A stretch of 64,000 bases of DNA from Lachnospiraceae bacterium AC2031 (GTDB lineage: Bacteria; Bacillota; Clostridia; Lachnospirales; Lachnospiraceae), in the NCBI GenBank assembly GCA_000687975.1, contig JIAB01000001.1, forward strand, positions 1,426,001-1,490,000, in the 5' to 3' direction. The notes below the pieces were generated by a model that was not told the DNA's origin, searched no databases, and saw nothing but the letters and a program-made list of their open reading frames with translations. Made by a program: the position numbers and the translations under genes. Each line of letters starts with the position of its first letter. The first letter of the stretch is position 1. Below are positions 31,616 through 40,751 of this stretch, piece after piece.

Positions 31616-33311
31616 CACCTCCCCGATACATCTCAAACTGAGGTAATGGTCTTGTTGCAAGAAGATTATAATTCATGATGATTCCAATAATGTTCATCAG
31701 TACACCCACCATAGCGATCATAGATATGATGTAGTACAGAGTATCATTTATGGAATTAGTCATAGTGATTATGGCTATCATCAGAATACTGACTGTAGAC
31801 CAGACAGATGCTGGGAACAGTCTCTTGGTCTTCATATGTCCCAGATTCTTCCAGGCAATTATTGTAAAGACAAGCGATACAATAAAGAAGAGTACTGCCA
31901 CAAGCACGCCGCCAAGTCCCAGATTTCCAGTATCCAGAACAGATTCAAGTCCCTGGAAAATAAAGGAACCAAATCCTATAAACAGGAATGACAGTGCAAT
32001 GATCCATACAAAGCAACCTGAAGAATCCTTCTTGGCCTTCTTCTGCTTTGCCTTCTCACGCTTGGCGCGAGCGATATCATTTTTCGTTACTACATATGCA
32101 TCTGTACCCGCTCCCTCAACTCCGTTAAAGTTTGCTCCGACCTGAGCCTGAACACGGGCCATCTTCTTTTCTTCAACACGGCGCTCCTTATCCAGCATTC
32201 CCAGGTCATCTTCATAGTTCTCTAGAGAGATGATCTTCTTCAGCTCATTGCTATAAAGAATAACACTGATCATACCGATCAGAGCAACAAACAGAACCAG
32301 GATCTTCGGTGTAATAGTGAAGAACATCTGAAACACCACAAAAAGTATTGCCGCAATAAAAAGCGCGCAGAGCAGATACTTTGGAATACTCATAGGAACA
32401 TCCGCAGATACCTTACCAGTCTGGCCGTTTACTGTGGCATAGGCCACACGGTCCCTGTTACGGTAAGACATAAACCATACCGGAAACATGGCCGAGCGAG
32501 TTGCATTTACATTAGTCTTCATACATCCCTTTACGTTTTCCTTCGGGGTATCAAAACTACACTTCGCCATCGGGCTGCTCTTCTTCAGGTAGTTATAAGT
32601 ACTTTCCTTAGCCAGATCAACAGCCGTATCCCTGTAAACAGGGGCATCAACATCTGCTATATCAGCATAGTAGCCCGACAAAAATGAAGGGCTGAACTTG
32701 GTTATATCCTTAACATTAAATGGTGCGATGTCGCTGCTGATGTCGTCGGCAAACGATGACGATGCATCATAGGAAACTCCGTTATAGTAACAGTCCAGCA
32801 TACCACGCATCATGTAGTGGTCAGTAATTATATAGTCGCCGCTTCGATGAGATTCCGAAGTAGCCACATTTATTTGTCCCCTCTGGGACATATCGAAGAG
32901 CCAGTATGGCATGTAGATTCCTCTAAATGAATCTGCGCGGCCAGCGGCTCTATAAGAATTCGGTGCAAAGACTGCACGCTTGATAAACTTCTCAAAAGCA
33001 TTGGTACAATCCTGCTTGGTCTTCTTAAATGGAATGATAAGCTGTGGTCTCTTCTCCTTAGAAATCCTGCTTTCCAGGACATTTGACGATCCACAATAAC
33101 TACAGAAACCCGCAGCGGTTTCATCGGTTGAGGTTATCTCGCCTCCGCACTGCGGGCATCTGAATATGGTTACGTCATAGTCCGTACTCTCCTCCGCTCC
33201 GCTCATTTCAAATGCATACGGATCGAAGAGGGATGAACAGGAGTCACATCGCATCTGCTGGGACGCAATGTCAAACTTCAGGAGTCCTCCACAATTCGGA
33301 CATTGAATCAT
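31602..33311 (-). CDS. Zinc-ribbon membrane protein
   Basis: Protein of 569 aa. Two N-terminal zinc ribbons (CPNCGGLLKF...CDSC and CPQCGGE...CSYCG) are followed by a globular domain of about 220 residues and seven or so membrane segments (pairs near 315-355, then 440-545). The TFIIB-like ribbon plus membrane layout is common beside TPM-domain proteins in Lachnospiraceae. Function unknown. It overlaps the TPM gene and lies downstream of the 56-aa helical protein. Confidence 0.75.
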   Translation of the reverse strand: MIQCPNCGGLLKFDIASQQMRCDSCSSLFDPYAFEMSGAEESTDYDVTIFRCPQCGGEITSTDETAAGFCSYCGSSNVLESRISKEKRPQLIIPFKKTKQDCTNAFEKFIKRAVFAPNSYRAAGRADSFRGIYMPYWLFDMSQRGQINVATSESHRSGDYIITDHYMMRGMLDCYYNGVSYDASSSFADDISSDIAPFNVKDITKFSPSFLSGYYADIADVDAPVYRDTAVDLAKESTYNYLKKSSPMAKCSFDTPKENVKGCMKTNVNATRSAMFPVWFMSYRNRDRVAYATVNGQTGKVSADVPMSIPKYLLCALFIAAILFVVFQMFFTITPKILVLFVALIGMISVILYSNELKKIISLENYEDDLGMLDKERRVEEKKMARVQAQVGANFNGVEGAGTDAYVVTKNDIARAKREKAKQKKAKKDSSGCFVWIIALSFLFIGFGSFIFQGLESVLDTGNLGLGGVLVAVLFFIVSLVFTIIAWKNLGHMKTKRLFPASVWSTVSILMIAIITMTNSINDTLYYIISMIAMVGVLMNIIGIIMNYNLLATRPLPQFEMYRGGDDRA

Positions 33312-33347
33312 ACTTTTCTCCTTCTTTTAGATTCTGAACTCAGAATC

Positions 33348-33518
33348 TTACTTGCCAGTCTTCTTGTTGATAAGGTCCTTTGCTACATCGACAGCCTTAT
33401 CCTTTGCCTTATCGATATCCTTCTCTGTGATGCCAGCCTTCTTTGCAGCATCCTCAGCCTTCTTTGCAAGATCACCAGCCTTGTCAGCTACGTTCTTGAT
33501 ATCATCTAAACCTGCCAT
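33348..33518 (-). CDS. Small amphipathic helical protein (56 aa)
   Basis: Lys/Ala/Asp-rich peptide starting MAGLDDIKNVADKAGDLAKK with regular DKAxDxAK repeats, probably a single or paired amphipathic helix. The ribosome site GGAGGT stands 8 nt before the ATG. It resembles LEA-like or Rv0909-type (MT0933) small proteins, but the low complexity makes this uncertain. It lies 36 bp upstream of the zinc-ribbon gene. A short hairpin (AGATTCTGA/TCAGAATCT) covers its stop. Confidence 0.7.
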   Translation of the reverse strand: MAGLDDIKNVADKAGDLAKKAEDAAKKAGITEKDIDKAKDKAVDVAKDLINKKTGK

Positions 33519-33592
33519 AATAGTTACCTCCCTGTTATTTGTTTTAATTATATAGATATTTTCTACCGTGAATTATTATAACACAGCCCACA

Positions 33593-34114
33593 TTAGTTCG
33601 CTAATAAATCTAGAAGGGTTTCATAAACGAACTCCACAGATTTCGCTCTCACATTGTTCCTTCCAATATCACCGAATTGCTGGGTAAATGTCTTCACCAC
33701 TCCACCTACGTAGAAGCCAAAGCATACCATACCCACAGGCTTCTCAGCAGTGCCGCCTGTCGGACCTGCAATGCCAGAGATTCCAACGCCCACTACACTC
33801 TTTGAGTTTGATTGGTGATTTCCTACCAGTTCGTCCTCAGCATGCGCCACGCCACATGCCATTTCACCTGCAACCGGTTCGCTGACAACGCCGTACTTTT
33901 CTATGGTGTCGTCATTTACTCCGACATATTTTACCTTAGCCTCATTTGCATAAGTCACAAAGCTCACATCCAGCACCTTGGAAGCGTCAGGCACGTTAAC
34001 CAGACGAGCAGTCGCAAGACCCGCCGTACAAGACTCAGCAAATGCTATGTGCAGCCCCTTCTCAATAAGCAGCTCCACAACCTTATACTCTATATCTTTA
34101 TTTTCTGTATCCAT
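33593..34114 (-). CDS. CinA C-terminal domain protein (nicotinamide-nucleotide amidase type)
   Basis: Protein of 173 aa consisting only of the CinA C-terminal (PncC-like) domain: AESCTAGLATARL near residue 26, VSEPVAGEMACGV, and GISGIAGPTGGTAEKPVGMV. PncC enzymes convert NMN to nicotinate mononucleotide and ammonia in pyridine nucleotide salvage. The N-terminal molybdopterin-binding-like domain of full CinA is absent. The family is certain; activity on NMN is inferred. Confidence 0.92.
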   Translation of the reverse strand: MDTENKDIEYKVVELLIEKGLHIAFAESCTAGLATARLVNVPDASKVLDVSFVTYANEAKVKYVGVNDDTIEKYGVVSEPVAGEMACGVAHAEDELVGNHQSNSKSVVGVGISGIAGPTGGTAEKPVGMVCFGFYVGGVVKTFTQQFGDIGRNNVRAKSVEFVYETLLDLLAN

Positions 34115-34149
34115 ATATTTCGTTTCCTGTATTATTTTATGATGTCTAA

Positions 34150-34383
34150 TTAGTCTGTAGGAATGCTGTCCAGCATTTCGTCAGCATCTTCAGCTGACTG
34201 TCCCTGCTGTTCCACGTTATCCTTTGCTTTCTCTTCAAGTCTGTTACCCAGTTCAACCTCTCTCTCAAGAATATCATTATTCTCATCGCTGACGTCTGAA
34301 CCGGTTCCTCCACAGGCAGTAACTCCGCCAAGAGAAAGAACAACCATCATAGAAACTAAAATCATTTTAAACTTCTTCTTCAT
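34150..34383 (-). CDS. Small lipoprotein (77 aa)
   Basis: Type II signal peptide with lipobox GVTAC (Cys near residue 24), then a short acidic helical mature part (DENNDILEREVELGNRLEEK). Probably anchored to the outer face of the membrane. No family is recognised. It ends 36 bp before the CinA-like gene and starts 2 bp after the SGNH gene stop. Confidence 0.8.
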   Translation of the reverse strand: MKKKFKMILVSMMVVLSLGGVTACGGTGSDVSDENNDILEREVELGNRLEEKAKDNVEQQGQSAEDADEMLDSIPTD

Positions 34384-34385
34384 AA

Positions 34386-35018
34386 CTACCTCTCTTTAAT
34401 ACACGTGGCTAAAACCTCTGCCAACTTCGCATGAGCCTCTGGATCCAAATGTAATGAATCCACTTCAGATGGCTTAATATGTTCTGCTGCATTCACGAAG
34501 ATGCAGCCATGTTTCTCAGCAACTTCTCCATAGTACATTGGAAACTCCTTCGAACGGTCGATAGCCCCTTCTAAAAAACTTCCATAGAATGTAGATGTCT
34601 TTATTCCTTCACCAATCTCAGGTGGAGAAACAAGAATTATTTCTGGAACAAAACCCTGCTTTTCACTAGTAAACTCCTCAATATCCTCTACCAGCTTTTC
34701 AGCACCTGCAGCGATTTCCTTAGCAGAAAGATGAAAGACTTCCTTCAGATCATTTGACCCAAGCATAAGAACCACCAAATCTACCGGCTTATGAGAATTG
34801 AGGCATGGCTTAAGATAGTCACGTCCATTCTTCCAGCCCTCGATAGGATCATCGTAGATTGTAGTCCTGCCATTGCAGCCCTCTTCGATTACTTTATACT
34901 CATCACCCAGCAAGGTCTGAAGCCTGCCAGTCCACCTTACATCCGAAGGATAACGAAGTCCCGTCCTTGGACTATAACCGTATGTATTTGAATCGCCGTA
35001 GCAGAGCACCGTTGTCAT
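34386..35018 (-). CDS. SGNH/GDSL hydrolase
   Basis: Protein of 210 aa with GDSN (catalytic Ser, residue 10), an Asn in MLGSNDL, and the DxxH block (SLHLDPEAH) near the C-terminus. Similar to arylesterases and acyl-CoA thioesterases of the SGNH superfamily. No signal peptide, so it is cytoplasmic. The substrate is unknown, probably a short-chain acyl or acetyl ester. First of a short run with the lipoprotein and CinA-like genes. Confidence 0.9.
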   Translation of the reverse strand: MTTVLCYGDSNTYGYSPRTGLRYPSDVRWTGRLQTLLGDEYKVIEEGCNGRTTIYDDPIEGWKNGRDYLKPCLNSHKPVDLVVLMLGSNDLKEVFHLSAKEIAAGAEKLVEDIEEFTSEKQGFVPEIILVSPPEIGEGIKTSTFYGSFLEGAIDRSKEFPMYYGEVAEKHGCIFVNAAEHIKPSEVDSLHLDPEAHAKLAEVLATCIKER

Positions 35019-35198
35019 ATGTCTTCACTCCATATATTTATCTATATCTCAAATGCATCATCAATTACGAATATACATCATTAACCATAAATCCACAAGC
35101 ATAGAAAAGTTCTTTCGAAGTATCATGGTATGTGATAAAATAGCCTATGTAATGCTATATACTACAAGGTAATAAAGCATATTTCACGGGAGGTTATT

Positions 35199-35600
35199 AT
35201 GGGAGAAATACTTTTTAAACAGAGGAAGAGAAACTGGTGCGGACTACCATGGTCCTTTACTATATACAGCTTCGATGAGGAGAGACTTTTCATCGAAAGC
35301 GGAGTCCTTTCAAAGAAGGAAGATGAAGTAAGACTTTACCGCATCCTTGATATATCACTTACCCGTTCCTTTGGTCAGCGTATCTTCAAAATGGGTACGA
35401 TCAAGATCGACAGTTCCGATAAGACTATGAAATGCTTCGAACTGAAGAACATCAAGAATGCAAAGGAAGTAAAGGAGCAACTTTCACAGCTGGTTGAAGA
35501 AGAAAGACAGCGCAAACGTATCTCAGGACGTGAGTTCATGACAGACCACGACCATGACGGATTCGCTGATGACTACGACGATGATCAGCACCATTATTAA
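35199..35600 (+). CDS. PH-like domain protein with Asp/His-rich tail
   Basis: Protein of 133 aa. Residues 10-95 form a bacterial PH-like domain (SFTIYSFDEERLFIESGVLS...YRILDISLTRSFGQRIFKMG). A charged helix and a tail follow, with DHDHDGFADDYDDD and HHY at the end. The tail may bind divalent metal. No membrane segment, unlike most YdbS-type homologs. Ribosome site GGGAGGT. Followed by a terminator at 35617. Confidence 0.78.
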   Translation: MGEILFKQRKRNWCGLPWSFTIYSFDEERLFIESGVLSKKEDEVRLYRILDISLTRSFGQRIFKMGTIKIDSSDKTMKCFELKNIKNAKEVKEQLSQLVEEERQRKRISGREFMTDHDHDGFADDYDDDQHHY

Positions 35601-35616
35601 AATATAGAACTTAGTA

Positions 35617-35650
35617 TGTGAGAGGGATTCAGTCCCCCTCGCATTTTTTT
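35617..35650 (+). terminator. Terminator of the PH-domain gene
   Basis: TGTGAG/CTCGCA outer stem and GGG/CCC inner stem, followed by a run of seven T. Confidence 0.8.
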
Positions 35651-35693
35651 CGGGCACTAGTCGACCCGTGGCTGACTTTGCATAAATGACATT

Positions 35694-35714
35694 TGTCACA
35701 TGGGAGTTGTGACA
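35694..35714 (+). promoter_or_regulatory. Inverted repeat upstream of the second ABC operon
   Basis: TGTCAC, 9 nt, GTGACA, 80 bp before the ATPase ATG. A -10-like TAGAAT lies about 30 bp downstream. A plausible operator for an unidentified regulator, since no regulator gene adjoins this operon. Confidence 0.45.
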
Positions 35715-35793
35715 GAGTTCACTACCGATTTTACTGGACTTTGCTAGAATGGTGTCATAAAGATTACTACCCCGCATGGAGAAAGGAAATGCT

Positions 35794-36741
35794 ATGAGTG
35801 AAACAGTTGTTAAGATTAATAATCTGGTAAAGAGATATAAAGAGCTGATTGCACTGGACAACTTCAGTCTTGAGATTAAAGAGGGTGAGGTGTTCGGTCT
35901 TCTGGGACCTAACGGTTCAGGTAAGACAACAACAATCAACTGCCTGCTGTCGCTTCTCACATACGACAAGGGCGAGGTTGAACTTTTCGGAGAGAAAATG
36001 TCACCATCCCGCCGCGACCTGAAAAGAAGGATCGGAGTTGTATGCCAGAACGTCGCAGTCTTCGATGAACTTACAGTATACGAAAATATCGACTACTTCT
36101 GCGGTCTATATATAAAGGACAAGAAAACAAGAAAGCAGTACGTCGAAGATGCTATAGCATTTGTTGACCTGAACGACTTTAGAAAATTCTATCCTAAGAA
36201 GCTGTCAGGCGGACTTCTGAGACGACTCAATATCGCCTGCGGAATTGCCCACAAGCCTGACCTCATAATTCTGGATGAGCCAACAGTTGCAGTAGACCCA
36301 CAGTCAAGAAACAAAATCCTTGAGGGTGTAGTGGAACTGAACCAGAAGGGAGCCACAATAATCTACACCTCACACTATATGGAAGAAGTTGAGCAGATCT
36401 GCTCAAGAATCCTCATTATGGATAAAGGTAAAGAGATCGCATCCGGAACCAGCGAAGAGCTTAAGAGCAAAATCAAGAACACAGAAAATGTTATCGTCGA
36501 TGTAAGACGACTTCCAGAAGAACACATGGACGGAGTAAAGAAACTGAATCACGTATATGACGTTCAATATATGGGCGATAAGCTCACAATCAAATGTGAC
36601 GGCGGCAAGCACAACATCACGCATGTTATCGAGTACTTCTCTGACAATAATATAAACTACGACCGAATCTATTCAGAGCTGCCAACACTAAATGACGTGT
36701 TCCTTGAGATCACAGGCAAAGAACTCCGCGACAAAGAATAA
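35794..36741 (+). CDS. ABC transporter ATP-binding protein
   Basis: Protein of 315 aa. Walker A GPNGSGKTTTI, signature SGGLLRRLNIA (with Leu-Leu where SGGMRRR is commoner), Walker B LIILDEPTVAVDP, switch His in TSHYMEEV. C-terminal regulatory tail of 80 residues. The start at 35794 follows GAAAGGA; an ATG at 35776 lacks spacing. It drives the two permeases downstream as an ABC-2 exporter. Confidence 0.93.
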   Translation: MSETVVKINNLVKRYKELIALDNFSLEIKEGEVFGLLGPNGSGKTTTINCLLSLLTYDKGEVELFGEKMSPSRRDLKRRIGVVCQNVAVFDELTVYENIDYFCGLYIKDKKTRKQYVEDAIAFVDLNDFRKFYPKKLSGGLLRRLNIACGIAHKPDLIILDEPTVAVDPQSRNKILEGVVELNQKGATIIYTSHYMEEVEQICSRILIMDKGKEIASGTSEELKSKIKNTENVIVDVRRLPEEHMDGVKKLNHVYDVQYMGDKLTIKCDGGKHNITHVIEYFSDNNINYDRIYSELPTLNDVFLEITGKELRDKE

Positions 36742-36776
36742 TGAGTCAAAATGGCTCTGAGCCAAATCGACTCATT
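36740..36776. repeat. AATGAGTC palindrome, copy 6
   Basis: AATGAGTC-AAAAT-GGCTC-T-GAGCC-AAATC-GACTCATT, overlapping the ATPase stop codon and inside the ABC operon. Read on the minus strand it matches copy 1 closely, so copies have orientation. Confidence 0.8.
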
Positions 36777-36790
36777 GAAAGGATAAAGAT

Positions 36791-38206
36791 ATGTTTGGAA
36801 GAATATGTATAGCCGAGCTGAAGAGGCTCGTTAGATCAAAAAAATATATGTTTTGGACATTTGCATTTCCTATTATGCTGGGTACACTTTTCTACTTTGC
36901 ATTTAGCACTATCTACAGCTCACAAAAGAGCGAAACAATCCCAGTAGTTATCGAGGTAACGGACAATGCAATAAACGAATATAAGATTCTTCAGGCTTTC
37001 TCAAATCTGGATACTGATCAGATGTCAAGCGACCTGGAGCAGTACTACGAAGATAAAGCCGTAGCAGAGGCCATGGGAGAAAGCTTTGACAAGGAAATTC
37101 CTATATCCGATGAGACCATGGATAAGATTGAGGATATCCAGAGCTACGACGATATGAAGAAATACAACCTTGCAGACTTCCCTTACGATTACCTCAAGGT
37201 TGATAGATCAGAAATTGATAACATCAGTAAGGACGATCTTCCATTTATCAAGATGCTTAAGAATCTTACCTACGACGATGGAAACAAGATGGTCGAAGAG
37301 GTAGAGGGAATCACACATGAAGAAGCTGAAGAAAAGCTCTCAGATGGTGACATAGCAGGTATCATCACCGTAGATTCAATGCAGGACATATATCTTCTTG
37401 TAAATGGAAATGGTGTAAAGCACAGCATCCTTTCAACCATCATCAGTGAATATAAGCTGGAGGCTGGTAAGGCAATCGACACCATCAACGACGATCATGA
37501 AAACCTGGAACGCTCTAGTGAGATAATGGATGAAAGCACAGAAAGCATAGAGTACATCGAAGCAAAGAGCACAGGCGGCGATAACAAGGATCCATTCATT
37601 GCATACTTCTACAACCTCATCGCTATGATCGCCATTATGGGATCAACGGCTTCGCTAAATGTAATCGTTATGAGTCAGGCTAATCAGTCTGACGTAGGAA
37701 TCCGTGTAGATATGTCACCTTCCATCAAGATAATCCACGAACTGGCGCAGCTGCTTGCAGTATTTATTCTCCAGTCAATAATACTAATTTTTACACTGAC
37801 CTATCTGATATTCATACTAGGTATCAAATTCGGTGGAAACATCACATTCATTTACCTCACCACACTTCTGGCAGGACTTGTGGGTGACAACCTCGGTTTT
37901 ATGATCGCACATTTCGGCAAGATAGCTATTGATAAAAAAGAAGCATTCCTTATGGCAATTTTTCTTGGAGGCGGTTTCATGTCAGGACTTATGTATGGTG
38001 ACATGAAGATAATCGTCGAACAAAAAGCCCCTTGGTTCAACCGCATCAACCCATCCGCTGTTATAACAGATGCATTTTACGCATTAAACGTATTCGGCGT
38101 TGGCCCAAGATATTATAGAGCTGTAATGTACATACTTATAACAAGTGGAGTAATGCTTCTCATTGGCTGCATCCTCTCCCGCCGTTCATCTTATAAATCG
38201 TTATAA
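36791..38206 (+). CDS. ABC-2 type exporter permease
   Basis: Protein of 471 aa. One N-terminal membrane segment (residues 17-37), a large extracytoplasmic domain of about 230 residues, then five or six C-terminal segments, including a block of short loops (FLGGGFMSGLMYGDM). This is the ABC-2/YhgE-like plan. It is paralogous to the next gene and probably forms a heterodimer with it. Substrate unknown. Confidence 0.88.
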   Translation: MFGRICIAELKRLVRSKKYMFWTFAFPIMLGTLFYFAFSTIYSSQKSETIPVVIEVTDNAINEYKILQAFSNLDTDQMSSDLEQYYEDKAVAEAMGESFDKEIPISDETMDKIEDIQSYDDMKKYNLADFPYDYLKVDRSEIDNISKDDLPFIKMLKNLTYDDGNKMVEEVEGITHEEAEEKLSDGDIAGIITVDSMQDIYLLVNGNGVKHSILSTIISEYKLEAGKAIDTINDDHENLERSSEIMDESTESIEYIEAKSTGGDNKDPFIAYFYNLIAMIAIMGSTASLNVIVMSQANQSDVGIRVDMSPSIKIIHELAQLLAVFILQSIILIFTLTYLIFILGIKFGGNITFIYLTTLLAGLVGDNLGFMIAHFGKIAIDKKEAFLMAIFLGGGFMSGLMYGDMKIIVEQKAPWFNRINPSAVITDAFYALNVFGVGPRYYRAVMYILITSGVMLLIGCILSRRSSYKSL

Positions 38207-38251
38207 GCTGAGATAACATTTCACTGTTATACACTTTGAAAGGAAAAAACT

Positions 38252-39430
38252 ATGCACGTATATAAAACCTTCTTTAAGGTAATGACCAAATATAAATTAT
38301 CCATCATCATATATACAGCCATCGTCATCTTCATGCTATTTTCCCTCATAAATGCGTACTCTGCATCTGAAGAAGAGGATGTAGCCGAGAAAAAGTATAC
38401 TTTGCTTATTGTTGATAACGATAACTCAGAACTGTCAAAAGAATTAGTTAAGTTCCTGGGAACAAAGCATTATCTCGAGGATGGAAGCTACACAGATGAG
38501 CAGATCAAGGACATGCTGTATTATCAGTACATCTCAGAATATATCGTTATCCCAGAAGGCTTCGGAGAGAAGTACGAAAAAGCAGCTGAGAACAGTGAGG
38601 CATCCTCACTTCTTCAGGCAACCTATGATGAAGCCCTTCCTAAAGGAATCTTCATCAATATGCAGATTGACCAGTACCTCAATGCTGTAAAAGATTATAT
38701 GAATTCTGGATACACACTTGAAGAGGCATCAGCCAAATGCACCGACGCCATGGATTCTTCGAAATACGTATCTATGCAGAAGAAGGAAACAGTAGCAACC
38801 CAGAGAGTTTATACATCATTTCAGTTCCTTCCATTTGGAATACTCACAATTATCTTCTCAGGAGTACTTCCAGTAATAATGTGCTTCAATGATGCAGAAA
38901 GAAAGAACCGCACTATCATCTCAAGCTATAAGATGACAAAGAGAAATTTCGAACTTATACTTGGCAGCGCAAGTCTTGCACTTGTTGTAACATCACTCCT
39001 TGTTGGACTTGCATCTGCTTCCCAGAATAGTGAGTATATCTTCACTACATCCTGGTGGCTCTCAGTGACAAATTCATTCGTCTACACACTTAGTGTCACT
39101 ATGCTACTATCTATGATAACAAGTCTTCCACTAGGCATAAACACTAAAGGATCAGCAAACACATCAACATTTATTACTTGTATCGTTGGACTTTGCTTCT
39201 CATTCTTAGGCGGAACTTTTGTAGATATTACAATACTGGGAGATAAGGTTGCAAAAATCGGACAATTTACACCAAACTACTGGTACTCAGTAGCATCTCG
39301 TAAGATCTGGTACGAAGGTGGAAACCTCAGCGACGTAGCAGAAAGCTTCGGAATGCAGCTCCTCTTTGGACTCGTATGTCTCTCCATCGGACTTTGCTTC
39401 ACCCGTTTCTTCGGTGAAAAGAAAGCATAA
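38252..39430 (+). CDS. ABC-2 type exporter permease
   Basis: Protein of 392 aa with an N-terminal membrane segment, an extracytoplasmic domain (about residues 40-185) and six C-terminal segments. Conserved block FLGGTFVDITILGD in the C-terminal half. Last gene of the operon, ending at the AATGAGTC palindrome at 39434, which here has A and T flanks and serves as a terminator. Confidence 0.88.
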   Translation: MHVYKTFFKVMTKYKLSIIIYTAIVIFMLFSLINAYSASEEEDVAEKKYTLLIVDNDNSELSKELVKFLGTKHYLEDGSYTDEQIKDMLYYQYISEYIVIPEGFGEKYEKAAENSEASSLLQATYDEALPKGIFINMQIDQYLNAVKDYMNSGYTLEEASAKCTDAMDSSKYVSMQKKETVATQRVYTSFQFLPFGILTIIFSGVLPVIMCFNDAERKNRTIISSYKMTKRNFELILGSASLALVVTSLLVGLASASQNSEYIFTTSWWLSVTNSFVYTLSVTMLLSMITSLPLGINTKGSANTSTFITCIVGLCFSFLGGTFVDITILGDKVAKIGQFTPNYWYSVASRKIWYEGGNLSDVAESFGMQLLFGLVCLSIGLCFTRFFGEKKA

Positions 39431-39433
39431 AAA

Positions 39434-39470
39434 AATGAGTCAAAACGGCTCAAAGCCGTTTTGACTCATT
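39434..39470. repeat. AATGAGTC palindrome, copy 7 (bidirectional terminator)
   Basis: AATGAGTCAAAACGGCT-CAA-AGCCGTTTTGACTCATT: perfect 17-bp arms between convergent genes, preceded by AAAAA and followed by TT. The best-formed copy of the family; here it looks like a terminator for both strands. Confidence 0.85.
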
Positions 39471-39477
39471 TCGAGTT

Positions 39478-40515
39478 TTAGTTAAACTGGTTGAGAATTT
39501 CATCCTTTGTCCAGCCACCAGAGATGTTCTTATCAGTGTTATACTTAAGACCATTATACTCGTCCTTTGATATCTCCTGATAATCCTTTGTCTTACCCTT
39601 TGAGCTAGAGAGGATCTTGTAATAGTGATAGTCATTATCTTCAGCATGTGACCAGCTTGCACCATACTTCTTATAGTCAAACATAGCCTGGCAGAGATAA
39701 TACTCAGTATTCTTCAGCTCACCATTCTCAAGCTTCCAGTAGGTTGTGTAATGCAGAGAACCTGCCATATCGGAATTACCATTTGACACGATACCTGTCT
39801 TCTCACCATAGTCATATCCATAGTTGCCGCCTGCACCGTATGCCCAGTTATCCATGATACACTTAACTTCATTGTTATAATATGTGTAAACAGTTACATT
39901 GTAACCCTGCTTTGCACAAACAAGCTCAGGAATATCATCATTATCAATATAGATAAGTCCATATCTGATCTTGGCATACTTTGACTCAGTGTTCTTAGAA
40001 GCAAATTCATTAATCTTATCCTTATAAGCATTTACCCAAGCACCGCTGAACTTCTGCTTACCAGGAACCCACGCTCCATCTGAACCAAGATAATAGTCAC
40101 CAACCCATTCATTAGTAGCCATATATCCTGTATCCTTAAAGTAGTACCAGCTACCATCAATCTGAAGCCACTGACTTGTTGGGTACCAGCCTGATGAATC
40201 TGTGTACCAATAACCTACAGAATTGCTAGCCCATTTTCCACCTGAATATCTGGTATCCCATGAACCGTCTCCATTCAGCCAGCATCCATCACGGTATCCG
40301 CCAGCATCCATATAACCATCAGCCTTGAAATAATACCAGCTGCCATCAATCTTCTCCCACTTGCTGCTAGCATAGCTTCCGCCGGAATACTCATACCACC
40401 AGCCTGTTGAATCGCTCTTCCAAGTTCCGGATGCAGCCTGAGCTCCAGTTACTGCGGATACACAGACTGTAGCAGCTACTAATACAGTTGCAATTAATTT
40501 TTTGATAGATCTCAT
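39478..40515 (-). CDS. Secreted protein with N-terminal aromatic wall-binding repeats
   Basis: Protein of 345 aa. Signal peptide (cut near AQAAS, residue 28), then Trp/Tyr-rich repeats at residues 30-150 (STGWWYEY, SWYYFKADGYMDAG, GWYPTSQWLQIDGSWYYF), and a C-terminal domain of about 190 residues rich in Tyr and Asn (AGGNYGYDYGEKTG). The same N-terminal placement of the repeats is seen in 3190-4350. Ribosome site AAAGGAGG. The C-terminal domain starts like DUF-type calcium or sugar sensors (YIDNDDIPEL), but I do not assign it. Confidence 0.87.
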   Translation of the reverse strand: MRSIKKLIATVLVAATVCVSAVTGAQAASGTWKSDSTGWWYEYSGGSYASSKWEKIDGSWYYFKADGYMDAGGYRDGCWLNGDGSWDTRYSGGKWASNSVGYWYTDSSGWYPTSQWLQIDGSWYYFKDTGYMATNEWVGDYYLGSDGAWVPGKQKFSGAWVNAYKDKINEFASKNTESKYAKIRYGLIYIDNDDIPELVCAKQGYNVTVYTYYNNEVKCIMDNWAYGAGGNYGYDYGEKTGIVSNGNSDMAGSLHYTTYWKLENGELKNTEYYLCQAMFDYKKYGASWSHAEDNDYHYYKILSSSKGKTKDYQEISKDEYNGLKYNTDKNISGGWTKDEILNQFN

Positions 40516-40550
40516 ATTTCCATCCTCCTTTTAACCTACTAACGTTTTTA

Positions 40551-40579
40551 ATGATACCATTTTCTTTTGCTATTAACAA
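40551..40579 (-). promoter_or_regulatory. Sigma-A promoter of the 39478-40515 gene
   Basis: On the minus strand TTGTTA (40574-40579), 17-bp spacer, TATCAT (40551-40556), 35 bp upstream of the ATG. Confidence 0.65.
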
Positions 40580-40591
40580 TTAATTCGTTAG

Positions 40592-40611
40592 TGTTTTATC
40601 AATGTTTTATC
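40592..40611 (-). repeat. Direct repeat upstream of a secreted-protein promoter
   Basis: TGTTTTATC at 40592-40600 and again at 40603-40611, 11 bp apart, just upstream of the -35 box. On the minus strand this is GATAAAACA twice. The phasing places both on one face of the DNA, as for an activator. Confidence 0.5.
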
Positions 40612-40690
40612 TACATGCGATATACTACCAAGATGCGTTCCGATATTTTTTGCACAATTCCTTTAGAACCTCAGTTTTGTTTACCAAATC

Positions 40691-40724
40691 AAGAACCGGT
40701 TACAAATCAATGTAACCGGTTCTT
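40691..40724 (-). terminator. Terminator of the 40752-42929 gene
   Basis: AAGAACCGGTTACA / TGTAACCGGTTCTT, 14-bp perfect arms with a 6-nt loop. The T-run is weak on both strands, but the position 28 bp after the stop fits a terminator. Confidence 0.65.
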
Positions 40725-40751
40725 TAATAACTTGTTGACTAAATGATATGC

